Position numbers and translations under genes: made by a program. Positions 46,061 to 56,744 of a stretch of DNA of 64,000 nucleotides are shown here, one piece after another. The DNA is from Ascarosepion bandense. Taxonomy: Eukaryota > Mollusca > Cephalopoda > Sepiida > Sepiidae. A model generated the notes under the pieces. That model had not been told where the DNA came from, searched no databases, and saw nothing but the letters and a program-made list of their open reading frames with translations. Where the stretch lies: positions 1,112,501 to 1,176,500 of the forward strand of contig JBBBDQ010000915.1 of the NCBI GenBank assembly GCA_037127315.1. Reading direction: 5' to 3'. How positions within the stretch are numbered: the first letter of the stretch is position 1; every line of letters starts with the position of its first letter.

Positions 46061-46396
46061 TTATATACAATGCCACGCAAAAGTTTACAACACATTAAAA
46101 ATATTTCTTTGGGTATTTCTAACACAATTAAATTAATAGAAATTTCACTGTTAATAATTCACATGTTTAAGCCTTTAGTCAAATAATCAGATTTAAAAAA
46201 TATATCATAAAATATTCCATAAAGAGAAACTAATATTTAATAACGCAAAAGTTTACAAGACATTTATTAAATCTTCTATTAATATTTCACCACGTAACCG
46301 TTATTGCCTAATTACAGCATTTTTTTAACGCATGCAGGTTTTGCAGTTTCTTTCTTTGAATTCCCATTTTCAGCATTTTCATTAATTTTTAATGGA

Positions 46397-46588
46397 TTAC
46401 TGATATGGAGATTGACTTGCCCATTTGAGAACATCTATTCTGTTTGAATTCAACCATGATTTTGTAAGCTTTGCAGTATGTTTAAGATCGTTGTCTTGTT
46501 TAAAGACCCAACTTAATTTAATGCCCAGTGAATGTGAACCCTGACGTAAATTTCCTTCCAAAATATCCTTATAATATGCTTCATTCAT
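46397..46588 (-). pseudogene. Tc1-like transposase, catalytic end
   Basis: The frame reads LSWVFKQDNDLKHTAKLTKS, then WLNSNRIDVLKWASQSPYQ. The QDNDLKHTAK motif holds the second catalytic aspartate; WPSQSPDLNPIE is the family's sequence leading to the glutamate. After the frame ends at SPYQ, the next block reads NPLKINENAE, so the glutamate region is frame-disrupted or mutated. It joins the N-terminal frame at 47287-47496 across the nested SINE. Confidence 0.85.
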
Positions 46589-46937
46589 TCTCTCTTCTAT
46601 TATTGCAATGTCCCTTAGACTTTGGGCACTATAGCAACCTTAGATCATGATTGGTCTGCCTTCACATTTTCCTATTAAGATAGTACTCTTCAGGAAATAT
46701 CAGTATCCTTGTTTTTCCAACTCTTTGCCACAGTATTTTTGCCAATAAGTTCAATTTTCGTTCGTTTGACTAAAGTACATTTTCCTAAAATCCTGCAGAT
46801 GTGATAAAATGCTTGTTTGCATAATCCACTCTATCAAAAACGTGTTTTTGCTTAAGAAGTGTTCATTTTTTCCTTGGAGTCCTCGAAAAATCGACTAAGC
46901 GAACGACTAATTGTATTCTTACGTATTTTTACTACAC

Positions 46938-47221
46938 ATACGCTCGAGAAGCCGGGGAACCGAGTTCGAATTCCGGCTGAATCCATTGTATTCACTTACG
47001 CGCAAATACCCTTGGGAAAGGTATTAATCCGTCTCTTCCTTCCAGTTATGGGTTAAATAGCAGGACAGATTGGGTTCTATAGCCTTGGTCGGCAACCAGT
47101 CTACCGCAGAAAGCAATGGCAACCTACTGCGGGATAATCTTCTGCCCAGTCAGTCATGTCTCTTTCGAGACATGATCGCTCAAGCGTGTATCACGTATGG
47201 CACCTAAACTGACTGACTGAC
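46938..47221 (+). mobile_element. tRNA-derived SINE nested in Tc1 transposase
   Basis: Same family as the minus-strand copies but in plus orientation. It starts inside the head (AGCCGGGGAACCGAGTTCGA), so the A box is lost and the B box (GAGTTCGAATTCC) kept. It contains TTATGGGTTAAATAGCAGGA and GGTTCTATAGCC. It ends with a perfect 9-bp hairpin, TCATGTCTC (47154-47162), loop TTTC, GAGACATGA (47167-47175), and a CTGACTGACTGA tail. It is among the best-preserved copies. Confidence 0.88.
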
Positions 47222-47286
47222 GCTTAATCCTCCCTGAAGTTCTTTAAGCGTAACTCCGAGTTCGTTGCTAACTTTCTTGCCAATAA

Positions 47287-47496
47287 TCATACCATACATA
47301 TTGTTATATTTCTAGGACGACCAGAGTTTTGTTGGGGATGAATGGAATGACACGTTTTCCAGTTACGTACTATTGTACCAACTGAACTCAATGCCACATT
47401 TAACTGACTAGATATCTTCCTATAACAATGTCTATTTCTATGAAGGTCAACAATACGTTTACAGAGGTCTTGATCAATTATTTTGCTTTTCCCCAA
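47287..47496 (-). pseudogene. Tc1-like transposase, N-terminal DNA-binding end
   Basis: A 69-codon minus-strand frame beginning MGKSKIIDQDLCKRIVDLHR, then YRKISSQLNVALSSVGTIVR, a helix-turn-helix of the paired/Tc1 type, then SGRPRNIT, the GRPR AT-hook-like motif that separates the two DNA-binding subdomains. It binds the TIRs in living family members. Start is the natural ATG. It is cut off from the catalytic part by the SINE at 46938-47221 and by frameshifts. Confidence 0.85.
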
Positions 47497-47863
47497 ATTT
47501 TTATCAATATTTGATGAATGGTTAGCAGAAAAAAATGGCGCAATGTTTTAATCATTCCTCAAAGTAATCGTAAAATTAATCAGAAAAGTTCTAAAAACCT
47601 ATTCTAATTTGGAACATGTTTATTAAAACGTGAAGTCCTTTACAAAAACATAAAAATTATTTAAATAAAAAAATGTGCTGTAAAATTTGTGTCACTAAAT
47701 ATCGGTTTTTATTCATGGGATACTTTTTATGAAAATTTTTTAAAAGTCTGACTGATCACCTAAATATGTTCTACTAGCAGAAAAAAATTAATAAATAAAT
47801 AATAATTATTAGAAATAAATAAAAACATTTTTGTAATGTGTTGTAAACGTTTGTGTGGCGCTA

Positions 47864-48659
47864 TATCATGGAAACTTTTGTAATGCAAAAAGAGATTCTC
47901 ACAAAATACATTCCCTTGCAAACCAACACGCCAATTTCTTCAGGATACTGTGTCATTTTTTCTTCGTTTCAAAGTATCTTTCTAGTTTTCATGGAAAATT
48001 TAAACATTATTTTCAAGGTTTACGTGTTTTTTATGGTTAGGCATGACTATGTGTAGGGATGAATATTGTTACTTAGTGGTGTTCAGATATCGTGTCTTCA
48101 CATGTCAATGTCATCTTTATATTTTATTTTTGAAAAACATATATCTTCATTCTAAAAATGAATGAAATACTGTTACTGCTGATTTATTTTTAATGGTTTA
48201 ACATTCTTATTATATTTAATCGCGTTTTACAGTTTATATGTTTAAGTATTTTGCATTATTGATAATATTTGTCAAACTTCTATTTGTCGTTGTACTGGTT
48301 GGTTTTATATATGTTATTAGCTGATAAAAGTCATGCTAAATGGTGCAATAATGTAGTGGTTATGTATGTGTTGTTTCAATTTTGGGAAAACAAATCGAAA
48401 GAATATTAGTCAGTTAAGGCTTTATTAATGGCGCAGTAGGCTTTGATGGTTGAATATACAACATTTGGACACAAATGAAACAAAATGCATATCAATAAAC
48501 ACACTCCCATCAACCAACAAAAAACGACTTTTTAAATATTATGAGAAGTGAATACTATCATAAATGATTAGTTTTTGTTGAAATTCTAACCCGAAACGGA
48601 GAAAATGTTGTAGACGCAGGAAAAATGATCATAAATAATGTAATTTCGTTTTTTGGTAG
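47864..48659. other. Unassigned AT-rich DNA, possible intron
   Basis: No element recognised between the Tc1 right end and the candidate exon. If the exon is real, this is intron sequence. Overlapping frames of 61-67 codons at 47853-48056 are motif-free. Confidence 0.4.
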
Positions 48660-48835
48660 GCTCTCAAGTTAAACGTGCATACTACTTCAACGGAATCGGA
48701 TCAGGTTCATTTCATCTGCATATTGTTGTTGTGGAGATGTACACTCCCCTTCAGAGTGGCATAATACTGACGTCGAGATTCGTCAGAGAAGTCACGACAG
48801 TCAGTAGTTACGAGACAGCTACAAACCTGCTAGCC
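48660..48835 (+). CDS. Candidate internal exon of an unidentified host gene
   Basis: A 176-base block with clean exon signs. It is preceded by a T-rich acceptor, TTTCGTTTTTTGGTAG, and followed by the consensus donor GTAAGT. Only one frame is open: two bases complete a codon, then 58 codons run to the donor, giving phase 2 in and phase 0 out. The other two frames hit stops. The peptide starts SQVKRAYYFNGIGSGSFHLH and ends REVTTVSSYETATNLLA; it has a hydrophobic strand-like segment (FHLHIVVVEM) and no repeat or transposon motif. Base composition is clearly less AT-rich than on either side. I do not recognise the protein family. It could instead be a piece of an unknown mobile element or a decayed exon, so the call is provisional. 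Confidence 0.5.
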
Positions 48836-50445
48836 GTAAGTTTCATTTACTGTTGCAGATTTCTGCGAGATTACATCGACTTCAAGTGGCAGTGCATTTC
48901 TTGATTCTCTTATCTTCTTTCGACGCAACAAAGACATATCACTTACGCTCTGATATATTTTTAATTTGAAAAAGAGTCTTTTCTAAACACTGCAATCTTA
49001 CCCTTTTCATGGCAAGGGTCAATCTCTATATATACTTCTTATTCTCATTATCTCATAACCATATAACTAGTAATAATCAACCATGAGTGTCTATCAAGCC
49101 TTGTAGCGAGTGAACGTTAGGAGAATTTTCTTCTAGAAAAAAAGTTAAACACTTTCTCCGTCCAACTGAAGAAATACAAAAATGGATGAATTGTTTTACT
49201 TACACGCAAATATTTAGTACGTCTTACTAATTATTAATGAAGTTTTCAAAGTTGACAATAAGCGTAAGACCTTTGATGTGATTAGCTGTACATGAAAGTG
49301 TTATAATGGCTGATTAATTGTTCCAAATTCACATTCATACAGATATTTCACAGTTACTATTTGTGCAATACCAAATGACGAGTACTTTTCTGCATATAAC
49401 TGGCGATGGGACAGAGCGCAATTCGATTCTCAAATCATGCCCTTCTTAGTTATATTCTTCTGAACCCGAAACAGAACCAGCCACAAGTTTGTTTGAATTT
49501 CAATTTATTTTTTGTGCTAATACGTATTTAGAACTTGATGGAGTAATGAGTATCTATTTATGATTCCTGACAGAATATGGTACTCGGTTTATAAACATGA
49601 CGTGGAGAAAACATAGGATCGATGAAGTTTCTTGCTATTGGAAAATACATATTGCTTACATTAAGTTTAATAAATGCTTTATTAAACTTAATGATATAAA
49701 AGTAAAAGCAAAACATTATTATATCAAATCAGTATCATTTTCATATGCATCATGTTAAAAAGGAGGTAATTCTTTCCCAACTAAAAATTAGTTTACCCTT
49801 TTTCACCAGTCTGTCTACACACAGAACCAGTTTTGATCAATAGTGTTCTTGTCAATTCAGATCTTACATAACAAATACTTGTGTAACTTAACCGATTAAA
49901 TGCCAAGTAACAGTAAACAAGAAATATCTAATGTTAAGAGGTTTACATCAAATGTGAGCATAACCTAGAAACTTTTCCCTGATTCTTGCATCTTGTAATA
50001 TTTACGAGCTTGCCTGAGCCAGATAACGACGTATTGATTGTTTAAAAACAATATTGGCAGTTTTAAGCTATAAATTTCTCCTAAGTTTTTGTAGCTAATA
50101 CAAAACATCAACGTTCAAAGCTTCATTAGTGATCTCTTTGAATAACATAGTGGGTAATAACGAAACGGTTTTAGGTGGTAACATATTAAACAAGAAGATG
50201 CTACCGCATACGATGCAATCAAATGATAATTTTATAAGCGCAGCTTAGATATGACACACGGCCAAAAGTATGGGGGACATAGCGTGGATCGAATTCACTC
50301 TTCAGTTATAATTGAGCTCGCGAAACAAGCTTGCTATTATACCACGAAGTGCTCTACGATGCCAATAAATATAATTGGATACGGATCCATTGTTTGATGA
50401 TAGCTTAACATTTGTGAAAATGAAACCTATTTCCTCTTCTTCTTC
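48836..50445. other. Unassigned AT-rich DNA with a perfect hairpin at 49659
   Basis: No further exon could be supported. It would be intron if the exon at 48660 is real. An exact 16-bp hairpin lies at 49659-49693. A minus-strand 80-codon frame at 50302-50544 runs into the complement of the LINE tail that starts at 50450 and is not a gene. Confidence 0.45.
49659..49693. repeat. Perfect 16-bp hairpin, 3-nt loop
   Basis: CATTAAGTTTAATAAA (49659-49674), loop TGC, then the exact reverse complement TTTATTAAACTTAATG (49678-49693). The surroundings are AT-rich, but exact 16-base complementarity with so short a loop is unlikely by chance. Confidence 0.95.
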
Positions 50446-50449
50446 TTCT

Positions 50450-50880
50450 ATGTGCATTGTTCTTTCAGGACGTAGCGATCCTCCCCAGTGACTCTTAGGA
50501 AGCTTTCTCCTGTTACCCCAACTAAACCCCGCCTTGCTATCCATTTACTGAAGCCCATCAAGTTATGTTACGCGAAACTTTTCATTTCCTCTCTTTCCCG
50601 CTACCTAACCTGTGAGTATAAGAGTTTTCAAGCCCTCCCTCTGCATTACATGTCCAAGGAATTTCAGTTGTCTTTTCCTGATGTTAATTATTAGTTTCCT
50701 TTTCGTTTTTTATCCTCACCAAAACCTCATGGTTCCTCACGTGTTCCGTCCAGGTATCCTCTGCATCCATTTCGGCTGCTTCCATGGCAGTCCTAACTCA
50801 AATCCTGTATCCTCTTTCGCACAAACGCTTTTCGTAAAACTCTGGCTTCATATTTCCTGTCCAAAATTATTTTTTAAGTA
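50450..50880 (-). mobile_element. RTE-like LINE, antisense 3' tail
   Basis: Minus-strand order: GGAAGCAGCCGAAATGGATG (EAAEMD), CAGAGGATACCTGGACGGAA (RRIPGRN, family RRMLRIPW-EH), CACGTGAGGAACCATGAGGT, GACAACTGAAATTCCTTGGA (RQLKFLG), CATGTAATGCAGAGGGAGG, and the end GGATCGCTACGTCCTGAAAG then AACAATGCACATAGAAGAAG. The full tail is well preserved. Confidence 0.82.
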
Positions 50881-52150
50881 AAAATGTAAACGGGTTTCCT
50901 CGAGTTGATTCTGAACCAGGAGAAAGAAGAAAGAAGCAAACCATTGAAAACTAAAATAGAAAACCAACCTCTTCCCCAAAAAGTCACGACAGTTCCCAAA
51001 TGATAAAAATATTAAAAAAAAAACAATGGAATTATGTCTTTTGTATCTTCTTACTTCTTTAAATAGTAACCTGCATTCATACTTATGATTTTTATTGCTG
51101 TTAAGGGTAAATATTTACAAATTCAATAAAGGAATTTCCACGGATGTTTTGTAATCACGAAAGTTACAAACGTCATTAAATGAAGAAAAAATTTAGAGAA
51201 ATCTTTAAGGCTACTTTTAGTTATTACATTTATATATATAATAAAAAGAATATTTAAAACAATTTTTTCGTCATCCAACGCTGAAAACAAAAGAAATGAG
51301 GATGAAAAATTGAGAAAGATGCCGGAATCTGTATATGATTTTGTTAACCGTGGAATTCAAATTAAAAGCAAAGCTAAAAATATCAACAGAGCTCTTATAT
51401 TTGAAAACCCAATTACACTGCTTTGTTTCATTAACGAAACAATATTATTCTTTTTTTATTTTTTAAAAGCATCCTTTGTTTTTATTTGTTGCATAAATGT
51501 CAAATGTTTATCAATATCTCCGTCCTTGTTTGCTTCTTCTATGTCAATAAAACAAAACCTAGTATTTTCGATTGATTTCCCTAAAGGAACTGATGTCAAT
51601 GACTTATTACATTGTTGGCATTCAATATTCATCTACATTCTGTTAAAGCAAAATAGTCAGCTGAATCCAGTCTCCAGCAAATAACACCTTTGATTTAGAA
51701 TTCAAAGAAACACTAGACTTCTGACAGTTGTGAAAATTAGGAAATATCGTTTCTTTTTCCTATTAAAGAGGAAATGACAGAGATATACAAAGCCTATTTT
51801 CTCTCTCATTTGTTTAGCATTAAGAACAATGCGAGAATTTTTATTTTGTTTTGATTCAAAAGAAAAAATTCAATAGAAAAAAAGAATATCTACATTTAGT
51901 AAATATTTAAAAAACGCCAGTTATTTCAAGTTAAGAGTACAAAGCAATGAACAGCTTCTGGCGTTCGACTTCCTAACAATAATGCTTATTAAAAAGACCA
52001 AAGTATTACATATGACGGTAAACAAAACTGGAAATAAAACATTGCCACTGCGGCGCATTATCTTGAGAACAATGAATATTATGGGGAAAGAAATCGTTGC
52101 ATTTTTGTTATGTATATATGTAAACATATCAAAACATACATTTTTCACTC

Positions 52151-52152
<2 letters not shown>
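50881..52152. other. Unassigned AT-rich DNA
   Basis: No gene recognised. The 124-codon frame at 51310-51684 is the longest here but is AT-driven and hydrophobic, with no motif and no splice context. Confidence 0.45.
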
Positions 52153-52197
<45 letters not shown>

Positions 52198-52263
52198 ATT
52201 GAAAGATTCACCTATATATATGTATATAAATAATATATGTGCATATATATATATATATTTATA

Positions 52264-52305
<42 letters not shown>

Positions 52306-52306
52306 T

Positions 52307-52349
<43 letters not shown>

Positions 52350-52350
52350 T
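52153..52350. repeat. Cluster of (TA)n and (GATA)n microsatellites
   Basis: (TA)n at 52153-52192, an imperfect TA-rich spacer, (TA)n again at about 52267-52300, then a pure ATAG/GATA tetranucleotide run to about 52349, followed by a short TGTGTGTG. Reading frames through it ([14 protein letters not shown]) are repeat artefacts. Confidence 0.95.
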
Positions 52351-53644
52351 GTGTGTGTGCGCATGCTTGTGTAATGATTAAAATATAGTTATATTTACGG
52401 TTAAAATTGTTCAATATCAGAGATAAAGCGCATTCAAATATAACAGCATTCAGTGAATTCAACACGAAGCGGCAACATTTACGTTTGTTTATGTGTGCAA
52501 TTTTAATTTGTTTGTGATTTAATTAATTTGTTTGTTCATATATTTATTTAAATTTTGCGATTATTTTTATAGTTTTCTTGTTGGTTATATTATTTGTTTA
52601 ATCTAATTTTTTTTGCTTTCTCTAAAGTACGTTATTTTATACTATCTGCGTCGTATATAATGTATATAGTTGCATTTTGATAGTGTTCTTTTGCATGGTA
52701 TTAATTTTTAGTTTTCCTGTTGTAAGCAACAGCAAATATTTATTTACTTATCAACAATTTCATATAGGTTCTGCTCGTTTCTTTAGTAATTTGCGATTAT
52801 ACATATTTGCTCCTTTAGAAAAAGTTTACAGTGTTTTCATTAAAGCTAATAATTTAATCTTTGTTTTCCATTACTTTTGTTAATGTAATTTTTTTGTGTT
52901 TTTCTAATCACATATATGTTTGCAAACGAATGTGCAGTTAAAGAATTTTCTTTTTGGTAAGGATGGTTTGTAGGTAGTTACTCTTTCAATGGTTCTTCAG
53001 TTACTTCTTTTGTATAGAGTAGTTTGGCATATTATATTACTTGCAAAACAATCAATGTAATACCAATCAAAAACTAATTAAATCATCAATAATAAATAAT
53101 GGGTAAAAAGGTAATAAATATCAAGTAGAGACAAATAACAGTATTAGGTTCATATATATATCTGTGCGAAAAGATGAATATATATATATATATAATATAA
53201 TATTAATATATGTATTCGTTTCTGTGCATGAGTACGTGAGAGAGTTAAGCTAAAGTTACAAACAAGCACTATTTTGAAATGTATATTTAGCTTTTCTTTA
53301 TCCAGAAAAATTGCGTGTTATCAATTTGTTATTGTTTGTAACTACTATTTCGATCGAGTGATTTCAGCTAACCACTAAAAATCACACTTTTTACATAATA
53401 GATGGCCGCTCATATCAGAGTAGTCTGTTAAGGTGGTTTGCTAATCCTTGTTGCAAACACCTGCTAAGATAATTTTGGTTTGTTCAATGCAAAACAAACA
53501 CCCGTTCTGCAATTACGTTGAGCGTACCTTAGGATTTTTATCAGGATGATCATTATCTATTGTGATCAACTGTTTGAACAATGTCAACTGTTTGAACAAG
53601 GTCAATACACTCATAACTCACGGATACGATTAATTGCGATATAT
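52351..53644. other. Unassigned AT-rich DNA
   Basis: No gene recognised. At about 53568-53605 TCAACTGTTTGAACAA is duplicated in tandem. A short TA-rich tract is at 53181-53200. Confidence 0.5.
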
Positions 53645-54010
53645 AGGGATATTGAAAAGTAACTTTCTCTTTTACAATATTTATAATTTATTAACTAAAT
53701 GTAAATTTTACAAGAAATGGAAAGGAAAGGAAAGTGTTTTGCATGGTGTTTTATTCAAAATTTAATATGGGCACCAGAGTTTGCTACTAGGTTCTCGAGC
53801 CGCCCAGGAATCGCCTCAACTGATTTCACCATGAACACTTGTTCTATGGAAGCCATAACTTCTTCTATTCGCCCATCAAGTTCTTCCAAGGTCTTGGTTT
53901 GGTAGAAAAGGCTTGCTCTTTTAAGCAACCCGAAAAAAAACGCCACTCAGTGTTAACTCAGGACGTTTGCCTTGCCACTCATACAAAACGAGTGAGTTAA
54001 TAAGTTGTTA
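53645..54010 (-). mobile_element. mariner-type transposon, C-terminal fragment
   Basis: Minus-strand reading gives WQGKRPELTLS, the counterpart of the WPPRSPDLTPSD block that carries the third catalytic position. After a frame change it continues in 53946-53755 with FFGLLKRASLFYQTKTLEEL, IEEVMASIEQ and IPGRLENLVANSGAHIKF, then stop. That layout, ending in R-L-x-x-x-V-x-x-x-G-A-H, is the standard mariner-family C-terminus. The third catalytic residue itself is lost. The end near 53650 (AAAGTTACTTTTCAATATCC then CTA on the minus strand) is probably the right terminal repeat. Confidence 0.72.
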
Positions 54011-54334
54011 CAAAAATAATGGCCGCTCGAAGTATTATATTTTGAAAAGCTATTGTAACGAGGAAGTTAGAAGCGTTTTTTTGCCCTAAAAGCCTTGGAT
54101 CATGACTAAAATAGTCACCTTAGTAACAGTAGTAGTAACTGTTTTTTCGGTCATGGTTCTACCACTCCAGAAAGGAGAGTAGCATGAATTAGGTCACTGG
54201 ATCAGGTTCTACCTTTCCCAAAAAGTAACTGAATAGCCTGGTAACTCTGGTTACAGTGGAAAGAAGGAAAAGACCAGAGAAAGAGAGGGTCAATGAATAT
54301 AGACCCCTGTTTCTATATAAAAAAAGGAAAAAAT

Positions 54335-54488
54335 AGTAGAATAAAAATCGATAATCGAAGAAATCGGGTTATACAAGGAGTGGTCCGATTTTAATCAAAT
54401 TTGATACACTCATAGACAAATACATATCAAACGATATTCAGAAGATTCAAGGTCGCAGTTCTTACAGTAGTGCAGAAAATTGATAATA

Positions 54489-54529
<41 letters not shown>

Positions 54530-54943
54530 CAAAGGCAAGATATTTGTGTATGCTTATGCTTTATTCGAGCAGCATTGTATGCTTATCTGCCTGTATCTCT
54601 GTATTTTTTCAGCCTTTTTATTTTAGTTTTTGCTTCGGGTTTGGCTCTAAGTAGGTATAATTGTATTTCTTAATCTCAACCATGATACCATTTACTCAAG
54701 GACTTATTTAGCCTTCAAAATTCAGTTTAAGATGAAAAAAACGTATTTGATATCGATACTAGGAAGTCAAAATTTGGCTTACATCCATTCATTTTTCTTT
54801 CAGTCTAGGGTTTTGCTTTAACTGGAAACAACTATTGATTTTTAGTCTTTTATGCCAAAGTCCAAAGAGTCTGACCTCCCGGACCATGGATTAGTTTTAA
54901 AGCTTTCATTACACCCGAGCAACGCCGGGCTATACTGCTAGTA
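54335..54943 (-). mobile_element. Dispersed SINE-like element D, copy 2
   Basis: Reverse complement of the element at 31679-32395. On the minus strand it starts CTAGCAGTATAGCCCGGCGT, then TGCTCGGGTGTAATGAAAGC, and proceeds through TTGACTTCCTAGTATCGATA to TAAAATCGGACCACTCC and ATAACCCGATTTCTTCG. It lacks the last 100 or so bases (AATCGGTTCAGCC part). A (CT)n(TA)n tract at 54489-54530 sits where copy 1 has AGACACACACACAAACATA. Confidence 0.7.
54489..54530. repeat. (CT)n(TA)n microsatellite
   Basis: About 21 bases of CT repeats followed by about 21 bases of TA repeats, inside element D copy 2. Confidence 0.95.
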
Positions 54944-55343
54944 TATATATATATAATCTTATAAATATTATTGGTCAAGAATATCATCATCTCTGTTTCC
55001 TTTGACTGTAACCCGGATGGAACGCAAAAGTTTACTTACACATGAAAAAGTCTGGGATTTTTGACCGAACATTTTGAAACGTTATTTTCAAGGTCTTCTA
55101 CAATGTTGATTTTCGTACGACTTTGAAAATGTTTTAATTATCGCAACAAACGAAAATCTATAAAATTGCTAACAGTAAAAATTTACACAGTTTGTCCTAC
55201 TATTTATCAGTCTCTGAAGAAAAACTAGATGGATTTACAATTTTCCCAAGCATATTAGCAAAGTAAGTGAATTTAATAATTGACTGGAATTCGAATTCTG
55301 CTCTCTAATTCTGATATTCATTACTCCACCGATTTCTTTACTA

Positions 55344-55385
<42 letters not shown>

Positions 55386-56744
55386 GGAGAAAGAGTTAAA
55401 TGATGAATATGCTTAGTGCCAAGGTTTCTGGGGAGTTGGTTTTTTCCGTAGTTTACTGGTAGGAAAAAAAAGCAGTTTTTTTTTTGTTTTAAGTGCTCGA
55501 TAACGAGATAGAGAAAGTGCGTTAATATAATTAATGCGGTGAATGGTGTAACTTAAGTGAACAAAGTTATGTGGACTTCAAGTGCAACATTCAACTATCT
55601 TTATTTAGGCTTTATAGATTTAACAGGGATTATTCAGAAAATGCAAGATGTCAATATCATCTCGACGAAAGCCACATCTTACGTTTTCGTAGAAAGGGTA
55701 TCTTTTTAGTTATTAGGTTCTGTATGGTGTCAAGTTATTTTTTAAATTTGTCTTCGTGTTTTTGCTTTCTTTTCATTCAATATTCACTGATTTCTGTTAG
55801 AATCTTCTTAATTCTCAGATCAAAAAAACTTCTTCGATTTGTTATTATTAATATTATTTTTTTAATGCGCGTACACATTCTTTCAAAGATTTATTTCATC
55901 GGATTTTTCCTTCAGCTCTTTTTTCCAATCTCGTGTGGAGGGAGAGAATGAGAAGAAATGATTGATTTGGCGCAACTCAATCCAAATATCAATATATTTT
56001 TAAAGCAATTCTGACAAGTTCTCATAACTCAACTGCCTCTGTTTAATTTTTTTATCGATATTCATATGATCGATATTATCCAATAGGCGTCCAACGAACC
56101 AATCTTTCGTTTGTGATTATTGTTTTCGTTTTGGTGAATAGCTTGATGTTAAGAATTTTTTTTTTTTGTGGCTTTGTTTTTTGCCATTCAAGGTTGGGGA
56201 GTTGGTATTACAGATTGTTTTGAAAAATAAAGCCAAAAATATTCGATCATTCATCGTACCTCTTGGGTTTTTCGTTAGCTCTTTAAAAAAAAACTTAACG
56301 AAAAAATGAACGCGCGAAAGTAACTATAATCGGTTCATTCTTCTCTCACGGAAATATTTTCAGCAAAAAATGATGTAGTTTACCATTTAATCGGATGAAG
56401 AAATCTCATACGAAAAATATCTTGAATGGGTTGACGGTTTATCATACTCAAAATTTCATTGTGATTTATCTTACATCAACAGGCTATCGTAGAATAAAGT
56501 ATTATAACTCATGCAGGGCAATAAAAATAATGAAGATTTTGCCAACATATTTAACTGATTTCTTTACTTCCAAATTGAAACGAGTCAAAATTTATTCGAG
56601 CAGCTTGTTTCAGTCATATAATTTAGTATCGAACTGCAACTCTTCATCCTTATAAGGAATCACAAGTAAAAGATTACTGATAACGAAATAAAAATCAATT
56701 TCATCATATTCCATGTTTCAAAAAAAATTTATGCTTCATAACCA
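54944..56744. other. Unassigned DNA with (AT)n at 55346-55382
   Basis: No gene recognised. Frames of 126 codons (55571-55951) and 86 codons (56395-56655) were inspected; the first is phenylalanine/leucine-rich and AT-driven, the second has no motif. Around 55265-55335 GAATTCGAATTCTGCTCTCT and ACTCCACCGA may be a much eroded SINE head. Confidence 0.45.

Larger units (their letters stand above)
46068..47863 (-). mobile_element. Tc1-like DNA transposon with both TIRs, SINE-interrupted
   Basis: Terminal inverted repeats: left AATGCCACGCAAAAGTTTAC (from about 46069) continuing AACACATTAAAAA; right, on the minus strand from about 47861, GCGCCACACAAACGTTTACA continuing ACACATTACAAAAA. TA dinucleotides flank both ends, the Tc1 target site. 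The transposase is on the minus strand: N-terminal helix-turn-helix frame at 47496-47287, GMIIGKKVSN-ELGV just beyond, then a SINE insertion, then the catalytic end at 46588-46397. It is inactive. The TIR arms agree over roughly 30 bases with several mismatches, indicating age. Confidence 0.88.

Noticed and set aside
49380..49450. tRNA-like segment (CAATTCGATTCTC, GGCGATGGGACAGAG)
   Set aside because: Only a B-box-like word is present; no A box at the right distance and no cloverleaf.
43401..50880. SINE tail sharing with the LINE 3' end (ACGTCCTGAAAG against CATGTCTCGAAAG)
   Set aside because: The similar words are in opposite orientation relative to the two elements' 3' ends, so this is not the shared tail expected for a LINE-SINE pair.
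51310..51684. 124-codon frame as a possible gene
   Set aside because: AT-driven composition with phenylalanine and isoleucine runs, no motif, no splice sites and no neighbouring coding signal.
55571..55951. 126-codon frame as a possible membrane protein
   Set aside because: Hydrophobicity follows from T-rich DNA; there is no signal peptide pattern, no known motif and no exon context.
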